DNA of 12,110 nucleotides from Candidatus Bipolaricaulota bacterium (lineage in GTDB: Bacteria > Bipolaricaulota > Bipolaricaulia > Bipolaricaulales > Bipolaricaulaceae), in contig JAGGRX010000102.1 of the NCBI GenBank assembly GCA_021159405.1, positions 1 to 12,110 on the forward strand, in the 5' to 3' direction. Position numbers and translations under genes: made by a program. Below are positions 1 through 7,857 of this stretch, piece by piece; position 1 is the stretch's first letter, and each line of letters starts with the position of its first letter. Below the pieces are notes generated by a model. The model did no database searches, had not been told where the DNA came from, and saw only the letters and a program-made list of their open reading frames with translations.

Positions 1-1139
<1,139 letters not shown>

Positions 1140-1217
1140 TAGCCTCAAGGGATCCGATGGGATGTCCCGTCCTCACCCTGTCCACTTGTCAATGACCAGC
1201 CTTTCCCACGCATCGTA

Positions 1218-1247
1218 AGTATAACACCCAACCCCATGCCCGGTCAA
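1218..1247 (-). promoter_or_regulatory. Predicted sigma70-type promoter of the rRNA operon
   Basis: On the minus strand there is a -35 TTGACC (1247-1242), an 18-base spacer and a -10 TATACT (1223-1218). This would start transcription near 1211 and give a leader of about 70 bases before the mature 16S 5' end. The hexamers match the consensus at 5 of 6 positions each. It is the best promoter-like pair in the 140-base gap between the rRNA and ddl. I see no AT-rich UP element upstream and no clear boxA antitermination site in the leader. Confidence 0.6.
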
Positions 1248-1280
1248 GCGTCCTTGCTCACCCCTTGGGCGTGGGGGCAG

Positions 1281-1286
1281 TATGAT
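1281..1286 (+). promoter_or_regulatory. Possible -10 element for ddl
   Basis: TATGAT at 1281-1286 matches the -10 consensus at 5 of 6 positions. The only -35-like hexamer upstream is TTGCTC at 1254-1259, and the 21-base spacing is too long for a normal promoter. If the element is used, transcription would begin near 1293, almost on the second candidate start codon of ddl (ATG 1294), giving a leaderless or nearly leaderless message. It also overlaps the other candidate start, ATG 1282, so both readings cannot hold. Confidence 0.25.
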
Positions 1287-2253
1287 CCCCACAATGTCCA
1301 AGACTGTCAAGGTGGCCGTGCTTTCAGGTGGCAACTCCCCGGAAAGGGAAGTCTCCTTGCGCTCTGGAAGGGGGGTTTTCTCCGCCTTAAGGCGGCGCAA
1401 TTGGGACGTGGAGCTCATAGAGATAGACTCCTACGACGGACTCCCACAGCGCCTCGCCCGTTCAGATGTGGTGTTCAACATCCTCCATGGGGGGGCGGGG
1501 GAGGACGGAACAGTACAGCTTTTGCTTGAGCTTTTGGGGAAACCCTACGTCGGCTCCGGGCCGTTGGCAAGCGCCCTGGCCATGGATAAGGCCGAATCCC
1601 ACCGGCTCCTTTCGGCCAAGGGAATTCCTGTCCCGGACTGGCTTTGCTACGACGGGGAGGAGCTCGCCAGGTTCCTCGCCCGGGCGGAGGAGAAGCTGGG
1701 GTTCCCCCTGGTCGTGAAGCCCCGAGCTGAGGGCTCGAGCGTGGGGGTTTTCCTGGTGAGAAACAGGGAGGAGCTTTCTTCCCGGGCTCAGGAGGTGCTG
1801 GAGAGGTTCGGCAAGCTGCTAGTGGAGAAGTTCATCTCAGGGAGGGAGCTCACCTGCGCTCTGCTCGAGGAGGACGCCGGAGTGCGGGCTCTCCCCCTGA
1901 TGGAGCTTCGACCCCGGGGGCGGGAGCTGTTCGATTGGAAGGCCAAGTACACCCCGGGGGAGTGTGAGTTCATCTGCCCGGCCGAGCTTCCCCCCGCTCA
2001 GGCGGCCCGGGCACAGGAGGTTTCCCGAAAGGCCTTCCTCGCCCTGGGCTGCCGGGATTTCGCCCGGGTGGACCTGCGCCTGGCACCGGACGGGACCCCA
2101 TACGTCCTGGAGGTGAACACCCTGCCCGGAATGACCGAGATGTCCACCCTCCCCCGGGCGGCGGCCGCAGCCGGCATCCCCTACGACGAGCTGGTCGAGC
2201 GCCTTGTCCGTCGCGCTTTGGCCAGGTTGCCGGCCCCTCGTCCCCTGAGTTAG
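1282..2253 (+). CDS. ddl: D-alanine--D-alanine ligase
   Basis: ATP-grasp ligase joining two D-alanines to make the dipeptide of peptidoglycan precursors; cytoplasmic. At 323 aa it has usual Ddl length. Visible in order are the N-terminal loop SGGNSPEREVSLRSG (15-29, with the substrate-binding Glu), HGGAGEDG (69-76), GKPYVGSG (86-93), the ATP-grasp core VVKPRAEGSSVGV (144-156), the omega loop FDWKAKYTPGE (217-227), RVDL (262-265) and the metal-binding LEVNTLPGMTEMS (276-288). The omega-loop KY pair that marks D-Ala rather than D-lactate use is kept, although two other aromatic positions read Phe and Trp where E. coli DdlB has Tyr. The start could be ATG 1282 (weak GGGGG upstream) or ATG 1294, which gives a more family-typical MSKTVKVAVL start. 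It is divergent from the 16S gene and first in a plus-strand run. Confidence 0.95.
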   Translation: MIPTMSKTVKVAVLSGGNSPEREVSLRSGRGVFSALRRRNWDVELIEIDSYDGLPQRLARSDVVFNILHGGAGEDGTVQLLLELLGKPYVGSGPLASALAMDKAESHRLLSAKGIPVPDWLCYDGEELARFLARAEEKLGFPLVVKPRAEGSSVGVFLVRNREELSSRAQEVLERFGKLLVEKFISGRELTCALLEEDAGVRALPLMELRPRGRELFDWKAKYTPGECEFICPAELPPAQAARAQEVSRKAFLALGCRDFARVDLRLAPDGTPYVLEVNTLPGMTEMSTLPRAAAAAGIPYDELVERLVRRALARLPAPRPLS

Positions 2254-2268
2254 AGTATCCCTTGTGAC

Positions 2269-2278
2269 GGGGGGTGAT
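2269..2278 (+). promoter_or_regulatory. Ribosome binding site that decides the MBL-fold gene start
   Basis: GGGGGGTGAT matches the 16S-complementary GGAGGTGAT at all but one base. Its G run ends 8 bases before TTG 2283, a normal spacing. The alternative starts GTG 2274 and ATG 2277 lie inside this element, with 0 to 2 bases of spacing, and would be poorly placed. Confidence 0.5.
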
Positions 2279-2282
2279 GAAC

Positions 2283-2930
2283 TTGAAGATTCAGTGGATC
2301 GGACACGCCTGCTTCCGCATCGTCGCCCAAGACGGCACGGTCATCCTTACAGACCCGTTCGACGAGTCTGTGCCCTACAAGTTCCCGGAGGAGCCTGCGG
2401 ACATCGTCACCGTTTCCCATGAGCATTTCGACCACAACGCCGTGGGACGGGTAAAGGGGAATCCGGAGGTGGTCCGGGGGCTTGGGGAGCATACGGTCCG
2501 GGGGATCACCTTTTGGGGCATCCCTTCCTACCACGATCAGAAGGGAGGGCGGGAACGAGGACGGAACGTGATCTTCCGCTTTCAGGTGGACGGGATTATG
2601 CTCGCCCATTTCGGAGACCTTGGCCACACGCTCAACGCGGAGCAACAAAGGCCCCTTTCCGAGGTGGAGGTCGCCCTCCTTCCAGTAGGGGGGCATTTCA
2701 CCATTGGACCCAAGGAAGCTGTTGAGGTGATCCGCATGCTCCCCCAACTCAAGGTGGTGATCCCCATGCATGTCAAGACGGAACTCATCAAGGACTGGCC
2801 CATCGTCCCTGTGGATAAGTTCCTGGAGGAGGTGGACTTGCCGATAAAGCGGTTTGATGCCTCGGAGGTGGAGATCAAAAAGGAAAGCCTACCTCAACAG
2901 AAGGAGGTGTGGGTCCTCCGCCATGCCTGA
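2283..2930 (+). CDS. Metallo-beta-lactamase-fold hydrolase, UPF0173/UlaG-like
   Basis: Putative metal-dependent hydrolase of the family related to UlaG (L-ascorbate-6-phosphate lactonase); the real substrate is not known. From a TTG start it is 215 aa, close to family length. It shows LGHA-type strand 1 (WIGHACF, 5-11), DPF (24-26), the metal motif SHEHFDH (45-51, an HxHxDH), GDLGH (111-115), PVGGH (134-138) and PMHVKTE (161-167), so all expected metal ligands are present. In-frame GTG 2274 and ATG 2277 are also open. TTG 2283 is preferred because the bases covering those two codons themselves form a Shine-Dalgarno (GGGGGGTGAT), and because it gives the family-typical MKIxWxGHA start. The gene lies about 30 bases after ddl, and its last 8 bases overlap the aminotransferase start, so it is probably co-transcribed with both. 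Confidence 0.88.
   Translation: MKIQWIGHACFRIVAQDGTVILTDPFDESVPYKFPEEPADIVTVSHEHFDHNAVGRVKGNPEVVRGLGEHTVRGITFWGIPSYHDQKGGRERGRNVIFRFQVDGIMLAHFGDLGHTLNAEQQRPLSEVEVALLPVGGHFTIGPKEAVEVIRMLPQLKVVIPMHVKTELIKDWPIVPVDKFLEEVDLPIKRFDASEVEIKKESLPQQKEVWVLRHA
2901..2919 (+). promoter_or_regulatory. Shine-Dalgarno in a small hairpin before the aminotransferase
   Basis: AAGGAGGTG (2901-2909) is a near-perfect Shine-Dalgarno, but it lies 15 bases before ATG 2923, which is long. Its GGAGG (2903-2907) can pair with CCTCC (2915-2919) across a 7-base loop. Ribosomes translating the upstream hydrolase gene, whose stop at 2928-2930 lies past the start codon, would melt this stem. This suggests translational coupling; it is inference from sequence only. 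Confidence 0.4.
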
Positions 2931-4134
2931 CGTATCAAGACGCAGCGCCACTGCCCCTGCCTCCCCGATCCGCCGCCTTTACCCCCTCGCTGAGGAGGCA
3001 AAGCGCCGGGGGAAAAAGGTCTATCACCTTAACATCGGCCAGCCAGATATCCCGACCCCAGAGGAGTACTTGCAGGGCATCAGGGGAGCGGACGTTGAGG
3101 TCCTCGCCTACTCGCCCTCCCAAGGGCTTCCGGAAGCCATCGAGGCCTTCCGAGCTTACTACGCGGAGTGGGGCATCGAGCTTGCCCCGGATGAGCTCAT
3201 CGTCACCGCCGGGGGCTCTGAGGCGGTGTTGTTTGCCTTCCAGGTGGTCTGCGACCCGGGTGATCAGGTGCTGGTGCCCGAGCCCTTTTATCCCAACTAT
3301 AACGGTTTTTCACACCTGGCCGGGGTGGAGCTGGTACCCATCACCACCACGCGGGAGGAGGGGTTTCACCTGCCCCCCCGCCAGGAGATCGCGCGGCTCA
3401 TCACCCCTCGTACCAAGGGGATCCTGTTCTCCAACCCCGGCAACCCCACCGGGGTGGTATACCGGGAAGAGGAGCTTGAGCTCCTCGCCGAGCTCGCGTT
3501 GCGGCATGATCTCTTCCTCATCGCCGATGAGGTCTACCGGGAGTTCGTCTACGAGGGGGTGCACCGGTCGGTGCTTTCCATGCCCGAGCTCCGCGGACAT
3601 GCCATCATGGTAGACTCGATCTCAAAGCGCCTTTCGGCTTGCGGGGCTAGGATCGGGGCCTTCGCCTCCCGCAATCCCGAGGTGCTGGCGGCGGCCCGGA
3701 GGTGCGCCATGGCCCGCCTGTCCCCGCCAACCCTGGAGCAGCTGGGGCTGGCGGCGTTCATGGCCCACCCGCGACATCGGGATGTGATGCTGGGAATGGT
3801 GGAGGAGTACCGCCGCCGCCGGGAGGTGCTCTCAGAGCAGCTTTCGCACATCCCAGGGGTACTTTTTCACAAGCCGGAGGGCGCCTTCTACATGATGCTC
3901 GGCCTTCCCGTGGACGATGCCGAGGCGTTCGTGCGCTGGATGCTCACCGACTTCCCAGGGGAGGAGACGGTGATGCTCGCCCCGGGAGAGGGCTTTTACA
4001 AGACCCGCGGCCTGGGCGCCGATGAGGCCAGGATCGCCTACGTGCTCAAGGAGCAGGACCTGGTGCGGGCCTGCCAGCTCCTCAAGGAGGGGCTTGAGCT
4101 CTACCAGGAGGTGGCGCCCAGGGCCCAGGTGTAG
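2923..4134 (+). CDS. Class I/II PLP-dependent aminotransferase (aspartate/aromatic aminotransferase-like)
   Basis: Cytoplasmic fold-type I aminotransferase of 403 aa that moves an amino group between an amino acid and a 2-oxo acid via pyridoxal phosphate. Visible are NIGQPDIPTP (37-46), YSPSQGLPEAIEAF (63-76), TAGGSEAV (95-102), the NPGNPTG motif (171-177, cofactor-contacting Asn174), ADEVYREFVY (201-210, with PLP-ring Asp202 and Tyr205), the Schiff-base Lys235 in DSISKRLSACGARIG (231-245), and EARIAYV (368-374), whose Arg370 should bind the substrate carboxylate. The SKRLSACGARIG form around the lysine is typical of a widespread subgroup usually labelled only as aminotransferase, so the exact substrate is open (aspartate, aromatic or another amino acid). 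ATG 2923 overlaps the upstream gene by 8 bases. A longer frame opens upstream at 2854 but has no family similarity. The stop abuts tlyA directly. Confidence 0.92.
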   Translation: MPDVSRRSATAPASPIRRLYPLAEEAKRRGKKVYHLNIGQPDIPTPEEYLQGIRGADVEVLAYSPSQGLPEAIEAFRAYYAEWGIELAPDELIVTAGGSEAVLFAFQVVCDPGDQVLVPEPFYPNYNGFSHLAGVELVPITTTREEGFHLPPRQEIARLITPRTKGILFSNPGNPTGVVYREEELELLAELALRHDLFLIADEVYREFVYEGVHRSVLSMPELRGHAIMVDSISKRLSACGARIGAFASRNPEVLAAARRCAMARLSPPTLEQLGLAAFMAHPRHRDVMLGMVEEYRRRREVLSEQLSHIPGVLFHKPEGAFYMMLGLPVDDAEAFVRWMLTDFPGEETVMLAPGEGFYKTRGLGADEARIAYVLKEQDLVRACQLLKEGLELYQEVAPRAQV

Positions 4135-4941
4135 ATGGGGAAGGTCCGCCTGGATCAGCTTTTGGTGGCCCGGGGCCTGGCGGAATCCCGGACCAAGGCC
4201 CAAGCCCTCATCCAGGCCGGTCAGGTGTTGGTGAACGGCCAGCTCCGCGATAAGCCCAGCACCTTAGTCCCCGAAGATGCCTTGGTGGAGCTTAAAAGGG
4301 GGCCGCGGTTCGTGTCCCGGGGCGGGGAGAAGCTCGCCGCCGCCCTCGAGGCCTTCCGGATAGACCCCCAGGGGAAGGTGTGTTTGGACGTGGGAGCCTC
4401 AACCGGGGGCTTTACCGACTGCCTCCTTCAGCACGGGGCCGGGCGCGTCCACGCCGTGGACGTGGGCAAGGGGCAGCTCCACTGGAAGCTGCGAAACGAC
4501 CCCCGGGTGGTGGTCCATGAGGGGGTGAACGCCCGCTATCTTTCCTTCGACGAGATCGGGGAGCAGGTGGATCTCGTCACGGTGGATGTGTCGTTCATCT
4601 CCCTTAGGCTGGTGCTTCCCCCCCTTGTGGGGATCGTGCGGCCTTGCGGGGATGTGATCGCCTTGGTCAAGCCCCAGTTCGAGGCAGGACGCTCCCAGGT
4701 GGGGCGGGGCGGCGTGGTGCGCGACCCGGCCGTTCACGAACAGGTCCTTGCACAACTTGTCGGTTGGGTTAAGAAAAACCTTGGCTGGTCTGTCCGCGGT
4801 GCGATCCCCTCGCCCCTCCTTGGGCCGGCGGGAAATGTCGAATTCTTCCTACACCTCGCTCCCTGCCTAAAAGAACGGCCCTTCGATATCGCGGAGTTGG
4901 TGGCGTTGGCCCACCGGACCTTGCTGGGCAGTAAGCCCTAG
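4135..4941 (+). CDS. tlyA: TlyA family 16S/23S rRNA (cytidine-2'-O)-methyltransferase
   Basis: SAM-dependent enzyme that 2'-O-methylates cytidine in rRNA; known TlyA proteins act on 23S C1920 and, in one subtype, also on 16S C1409. At 268 aa it is full length. An N-terminal S4 RNA-binding domain (about 3-55, RLDQLLVARGLAESRTKAQ) is followed by SRGGEKL (61-67), the Rossmann methyltransferase domain with the SAM loop DVGASTGGFTD (85-95), TVDVSFISL (149-157), VKPQFE (178-183) and NVEFFLHL (234-241). The four residues expected in the active site are all present: Lys66, Asp151, Lys179 and Glu236. Its ATG follows the aminotransferase stop with no gap and no strong Shine-Dalgarno, so translation is probably coupled. 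Older databases call this family hemolysin A; a methyltransferase role is much more likely. Confidence 0.95.
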   Translation: MGKVRLDQLLVARGLAESRTKAQALIQAGQVLVNGQLRDKPSTLVPEDALVELKRGPRFVSRGGEKLAAALEAFRIDPQGKVCLDVGASTGGFTDCLLQHGAGRVHAVDVGKGQLHWKLRNDPRVVVHEGVNARYLSFDEIGEQVDLVTVDVSFISLRLVLPPLVGIVRPCGDVIALVKPQFEAGRSQVGRGGVVRDPAVHEQVLAQLVGWVKKNLGWSVRGAIPSPLLGPAGNVEFFLHLAPCLKERPFDIAELVALAHRTLLGSKP

Positions 4942-4953
4942 ATTCCGCCCCAC

Positions 4954-4982
4954 TTGCCTGTGCTTGTGCGTGTGAGTAAGGT
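4954..4982 (+). promoter_or_regulatory. Weak candidate promoter in the tlyA-thrS gap
   Basis: The 65-base gap between tlyA and thrS holds TTGCCT (4954-4959), a 17-base spacer and TAAGGT (4977-4982). The matches are 4 of 6 and 3 of 6. It could give thrS its own transcript, but the score is low and read-through from tlyA is equally possible. The gap is too short for a T-box leader. Confidence 0.2.
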
Positions 4983-5006
4983 TGTGGGTCTTTTGGGGAG
5001 GGGACG

Positions 5007-6920
5007 ATGCCGGAAGTCAAACTCGCTTGTGGACAGGTCGTTTCGGTGGAGGAGGGCGCCAGTTGGGCTGATGTGGCCGCAGCGGCCGGGATAGAGGCCG
5101 TGGCCGCGCTGGTGGATGGAGAGCTCCGGGACATCCGCGATCCGATCCAGGAGGGGCGAACGGTAAAGCTCCTTAAGCTAACGGATCCTGAGTCCCTGGA
5201 CGTCCTAAGACACACGGCCGCCCACATCCTGGCCCAGGCGGTTCGGCGCCTGTTCCCAGGGGTTAAGCTCGCCATCGGTCCGGCCATTTCAGACGGCTTC
5301 TACTACGATTTTGACTTCCCTTCCCCTATAACGCGGGAGGACCTGCCCCGGATAGAAGAGGAGATGAAGAGAATCGTGGCCGAGGACTTGCCCGTGGAGC
5401 GGGTGTTCCTTCCCCGGGCTGAGGCCGAGGAGCTGCTGAAAAAGGAGGGGGAAGTCTACAAGCTGGAGCTCCTTTCCGAGATCCCGGACGAGCGCATCAG
5501 CTTTTACAGGCAAGGGGAGTTCATCGATCTGTGTCGAGGGCCGCACCTGCCCTCTACGGGCTTGGTACGACACTTCAAGCTCCTGGACCTGGCCGGGGCG
5601 TACTGGCGGGGGGATGCCACCCGGGTGATGCTCACCCGCATCTACGGCACCGCCTTCCCGAGCGCCGAGGCGCTGGAGCAGCACCTGAAGTGGCGGGAGG
5701 AGGCGCGCAGGCGCGACCACCGGCGGCTGGGGCCGGAGCTCGACCTCTTTTCCATCCACAACGACACCATTGGAGCGGGGCTCGTGCTCTGGCACCCCAA
5801 GGGGGCCCGGGTAAGGCACGAGATCGAGACTTTCTGGAAGGAACGTCACTTCGAAGGAGGCTACCAGCTCGTCTACACCCCCCACATCGGCCGGGCCCGC
5901 CTATGGCAGACCTCAGGGCACCTGGACTTCTACCGGGAGGGGATGTATTCCCCCATGGATGTCGAGGGGCAGGAGTTCTACATAAAACCAATGAATTGCC
6001 CCTTCCATATCGCGATTTACAAGTCCAGAACCCGTTCCTATCGCGACCTTCCGATCCGCTACGCCGAGCTTGGCACCGTGTACCGGTACGAGCGCTCCGG
6101 GGTTTTGCATGGGCTGCTTAGGGTGCGGGGGTTCACCCAAGACGATGCCCACATCATCTGCCGCCCTGATCAGGTGGAGGAGGAGATCCAGAGGGTGCTC
6201 CGTTTCGCCCTTTCCCTACTCCGGACCTTCGGCTTCAGCGAGTTTTCCGCGCACCTTTCCACCCGGCCAGCTAAGTTCGTGGGGGCTCCGGAGGACTGGG
6301 ACCGGGCCACCGAGGCCCTCAGGCGAGCCATCGAGGCGGAAGGCCTGGATTACGACGTAAAGCAAGGCGAGGGGGCGTTCTACGGCCCCAAGATCGACAT
6401 CGATATCGAGGACTCCCTCAGGCGGGCCTGGCAGCTCACCACCATCCAGTTCGACTTCAACCTGCCTGAGCGGTTCGACATGACCTACGTGGGCGAGGAT
6501 GGACGGGAACATCGGCCCTACATGATCCACCGGGCGCTCCTCGGGTCCCTGGAGCGGTTCTTCGGGATCCTGATCGAGCACTACGGCGGAGCGTTCCCTG
6601 TCTGGCTTGCGCCGGTGCAGGCGGTGGTTTTGCCCATCACCGAGGGGCAGATCCCTTATGCCGAGGAGGTGGCTGGGAAGCTTGCGGCTGCCGGGATCCG
6701 GGTGGAGGCCTGGACCCGGGGGGGAAAGACCCTGCGCTATCTCATCCGGGAGGCCCAACTCCAGAAGATCCCCTACATGCTGGTGTGTGGGGCTAGGGAA
6801 GCAGGGTCAGGGACTGCTGCGCTGCGGCTTCGCACTGGCGAGGACCTCGGTCCTCAGCCCATCGAGGGGATCATTTCCCGCATCCAGGCGGCCATAGCTT
6901 CCCGCGGTCCGGAGTTGTGA
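5007..6920 (+). CDS. thrS: Threonine--tRNA ligase
   Basis: Class II aminoacyl-tRNA synthetase charging tRNA-Thr; cytoplasmic homodimer in known cases. At 637 aa it is the usual bacterial full length. Domains in order are TGS (about 1-60), the second N-terminal editing domain with its metal motifs HTAAH (69-73) and CRGPH (176-180), and the catalytic core (about 240-530) with motif 2 VYRYERSG (358-365). The three zinc ligands of the active site are Cys331 (MNCPFH), His382 (QDDAHI) and His508 (MIHRALLGS). The anticodon-binding domain is at about 535-637. All editing and catalytic residues look intact, so it should hydrolyse mischarged Ser-tRNA. GGGGAGGGG (4995-5003) is a strong Shine-Dalgarno for ATG 5007. 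The last 50 bases overlap the end of the convergent patatin gene. Confidence 0.97.
   Translation: MPEVKLACGQVVSVEEGASWADVAAAAGIEAVAALVDGELRDIRDPIQEGRTVKLLKLTDPESLDVLRHTAAHILAQAVRRLFPGVKLAIGPAISDGFYYDFDFPSPITREDLPRIEEEMKRIVAEDLPVERVFLPRAEAEELLKKEGEVYKLELLSEIPDERISFYRQGEFIDLCRGPHLPSTGLVRHFKLLDLAGAYWRGDATRVMLTRIYGTAFPSAEALEQHLKWREEARRRDHRRLGPELDLFSIHNDTIGAGLVLWHPKGARVRHEIETFWKERHFEGGYQLVYTPHIGRARLWQTSGHLDFYREGMYSPMDVEGQEFYIKPMNCPFHIAIYKSRTRSYRDLPIRYAELGTVYRYERSGVLHGLLRVRGFTQDDAHIICRPDQVEEEIQRVLRFALSLLRTFGFSEFSAHLSTRPAKFVGAPEDWDRATEALRRAIEAEGLDYDVKQGEGAFYGPKIDIDIEDSLRRAWQLTTIQFDFNLPERFDMTYVGEDGREHRPYMIHRALLGSLERFFGILIEHYGGAFPVWLAPVQAVVLPITEGQIPYAEEVAGKLAAAGIRVEAWTRGGKTLRYLIREAQLQKIPYMLVCGAREAGSGTAALRLRTGEDLGPQPIEGIISRIQAAIASRGPEL
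6840..6855. other. Perfect hairpin inside the 3' end of thrS
   Basis: GAGGAC-CTCG-GTCCTC forms a 6-bp stem with a tetraloop. It lies inside thrS, 16 to 31 bases past the stop of the convergent patatin gene, where a terminator for the minus-strand operon would be expected. No U-tract follows on either strand, so it is not a standard intrinsic terminator. It might be a stabilising 3' structure or chance in GC-rich coding sequence. Confidence 0.25.
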
Positions 6921-7857
6921 GGCGGCTTTGAGAAAGCAAAGCGCGGAGCTGGGGGAGGGCGGCTTCCATGGCCTCCTCCCCAGCCCGGATCCCCTCGGCC
7001 GCGCGTAGGTAGTTTATCTTTGGCGGAAGCTTGGGCCGCACCAAGACGTCCGCCGGCCAAAGGGTGAGTTTGAGGCGCAGGATCTCCTGCTGGAAGATGG
7101 CCACCGACTGATTGATCACGGTATACAGCCCGGGGAGGGGTCGCTCCTCCTTCTCTTGTTCTTCCGCCACCTCGGCCAGGAGTCCCACCAGGCTCGCCGG
7201 CACCCAGGTGCGGCCCTTGAGCTCCTCCCCCAGCCGCTGGGCCAGCTGGCGCCAAACCCGCCGGCCTTCCGGGGTGGTGGGCCGGGGCTTGGGGGTGATG
7301 TCCACCGCGATCACGATCTCCGCCCCTAGCTCCCGGCATACCCGGACCGGCAGCGGTTCCACCAGCCCTCCATCAACGAGGATCCTTCCCTTCCACTTCA
7401 CCGGAAAGAAGATCCCCGGGATGGCGGTGGAGGCCCTAAGCGCATCCACCAAGGGACCCTCCCTGAGCACCACCGCCTCCCCGGTGTCGACGTCCGTGGC
7501 CACAGCGGCGAACGGGATCTTGAGGTTCTCTATCCGCAGGTCCCCGAACACGGACTTAAGGTACTTCCTGAGCTCGCCCCCGGAGCTCAGGCCTGCCCGG
7601 GGGAAGGTGGGAAAGAAGTTCCTCACCATCCTCGGCAGATTCGTGTTAAGCCACTCCCGCTCAATCCATTCCACGGGAGCCCCGGCGGCGTAGGCCCCGC
7701 CCACCATGGCCCCGATGCTCGTGCCGGCGACGGCGGAAACCTTGATGCCCTCGCGCTCGAGCACCTTGAGGACGCCCGCGTGGGCCGACCCCCGGGCCCC
7801 TCCCGAGGCAAGCGCCAGCCCGATCTTCGGTCCCTCAGAAGCAGTTCGATCCGGCAT
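6871..7857 (-). CDS. Patatin-like phospholipase (RssA/NTE type)
   Basis: Serine lipid hydrolase of the bacterial patatin family, which uses a Ser-Asp dyad on acyl lipids. The protein is 328 aa. It has the oxyanion-hole glycine motif SGGARG (18-23), the nucleophile elbow GTSIG (45-49, Ser47) and the catalytic Asp162 in VDGG (161-164), all in the first 165 residues. The C-terminal half (about 195-328) is less conserved and has no recognised domain. I see no signal peptide, so it probably acts in the cytoplasm or on the inner membrane face. ATG 7857 is chosen because GGAGG lies 7 bases upstream; ATG 7863 is only one base from it. It is the last gene of the minus-strand operon. Its start overlaps the flippase-like gene by 23 bases and its end overlaps thrS by 50 bases on the opposite strand. 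Confidence 0.92.
   Translation of the reverse strand: MPDRTASEGPKIGLALASGGARGSAHAGVLKVLEREGIKVSAVAGTSIGAMVGGAYAAGAPVEWIEREWLNTNLPRMVRNFFPTFPRAGLSSGGELRKYLKSVFGDLRIENLKIPFAAVATDVDTGEAVVLREGPLVDALRASTAIPGIFFPVKWKGRILVDGGLVEPLPVRVCRELGAEIVIAVDITPKPRPTTPEGRRVWRQLAQRLGEELKGRTWVPASLVGLLAEVAEEQEKEERPLPGLYTVINQSVAIFQQEILRLKLTLWPADVLVRPKLPPKINYLRAAEGIRAGEEAMEAALPQLRALLSQSRLTTPDRGKLWPPGCGK

Noticed and set aside
1187..1192. TTGACA on the minus strand in the 16S leader, as a second rRNA promoter
   Set aside because: No -10-like hexamer lies 16 to 19 bases downstream.
1282..2253. Ddl as a D-Ala-D-lactate (vancomycin-resistance) ligase
   Set aside because: The omega-loop KY pair typical of D-Ala-D-Ala ligases is present and no vanH/vanX-like genes are nearby.
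4135..4941. TlyA as a haemolysin
   Set aside because: The S4 domain, SAM loop and full methyltransferase tetrad fit an rRNA methyltransferase; the haemolysin label is historical.
4942..5006. T-box or other riboswitch leader before thrS
   Set aside because: The gap is only 65 bases with no Stem I, T-box sequence or terminator hairpin.
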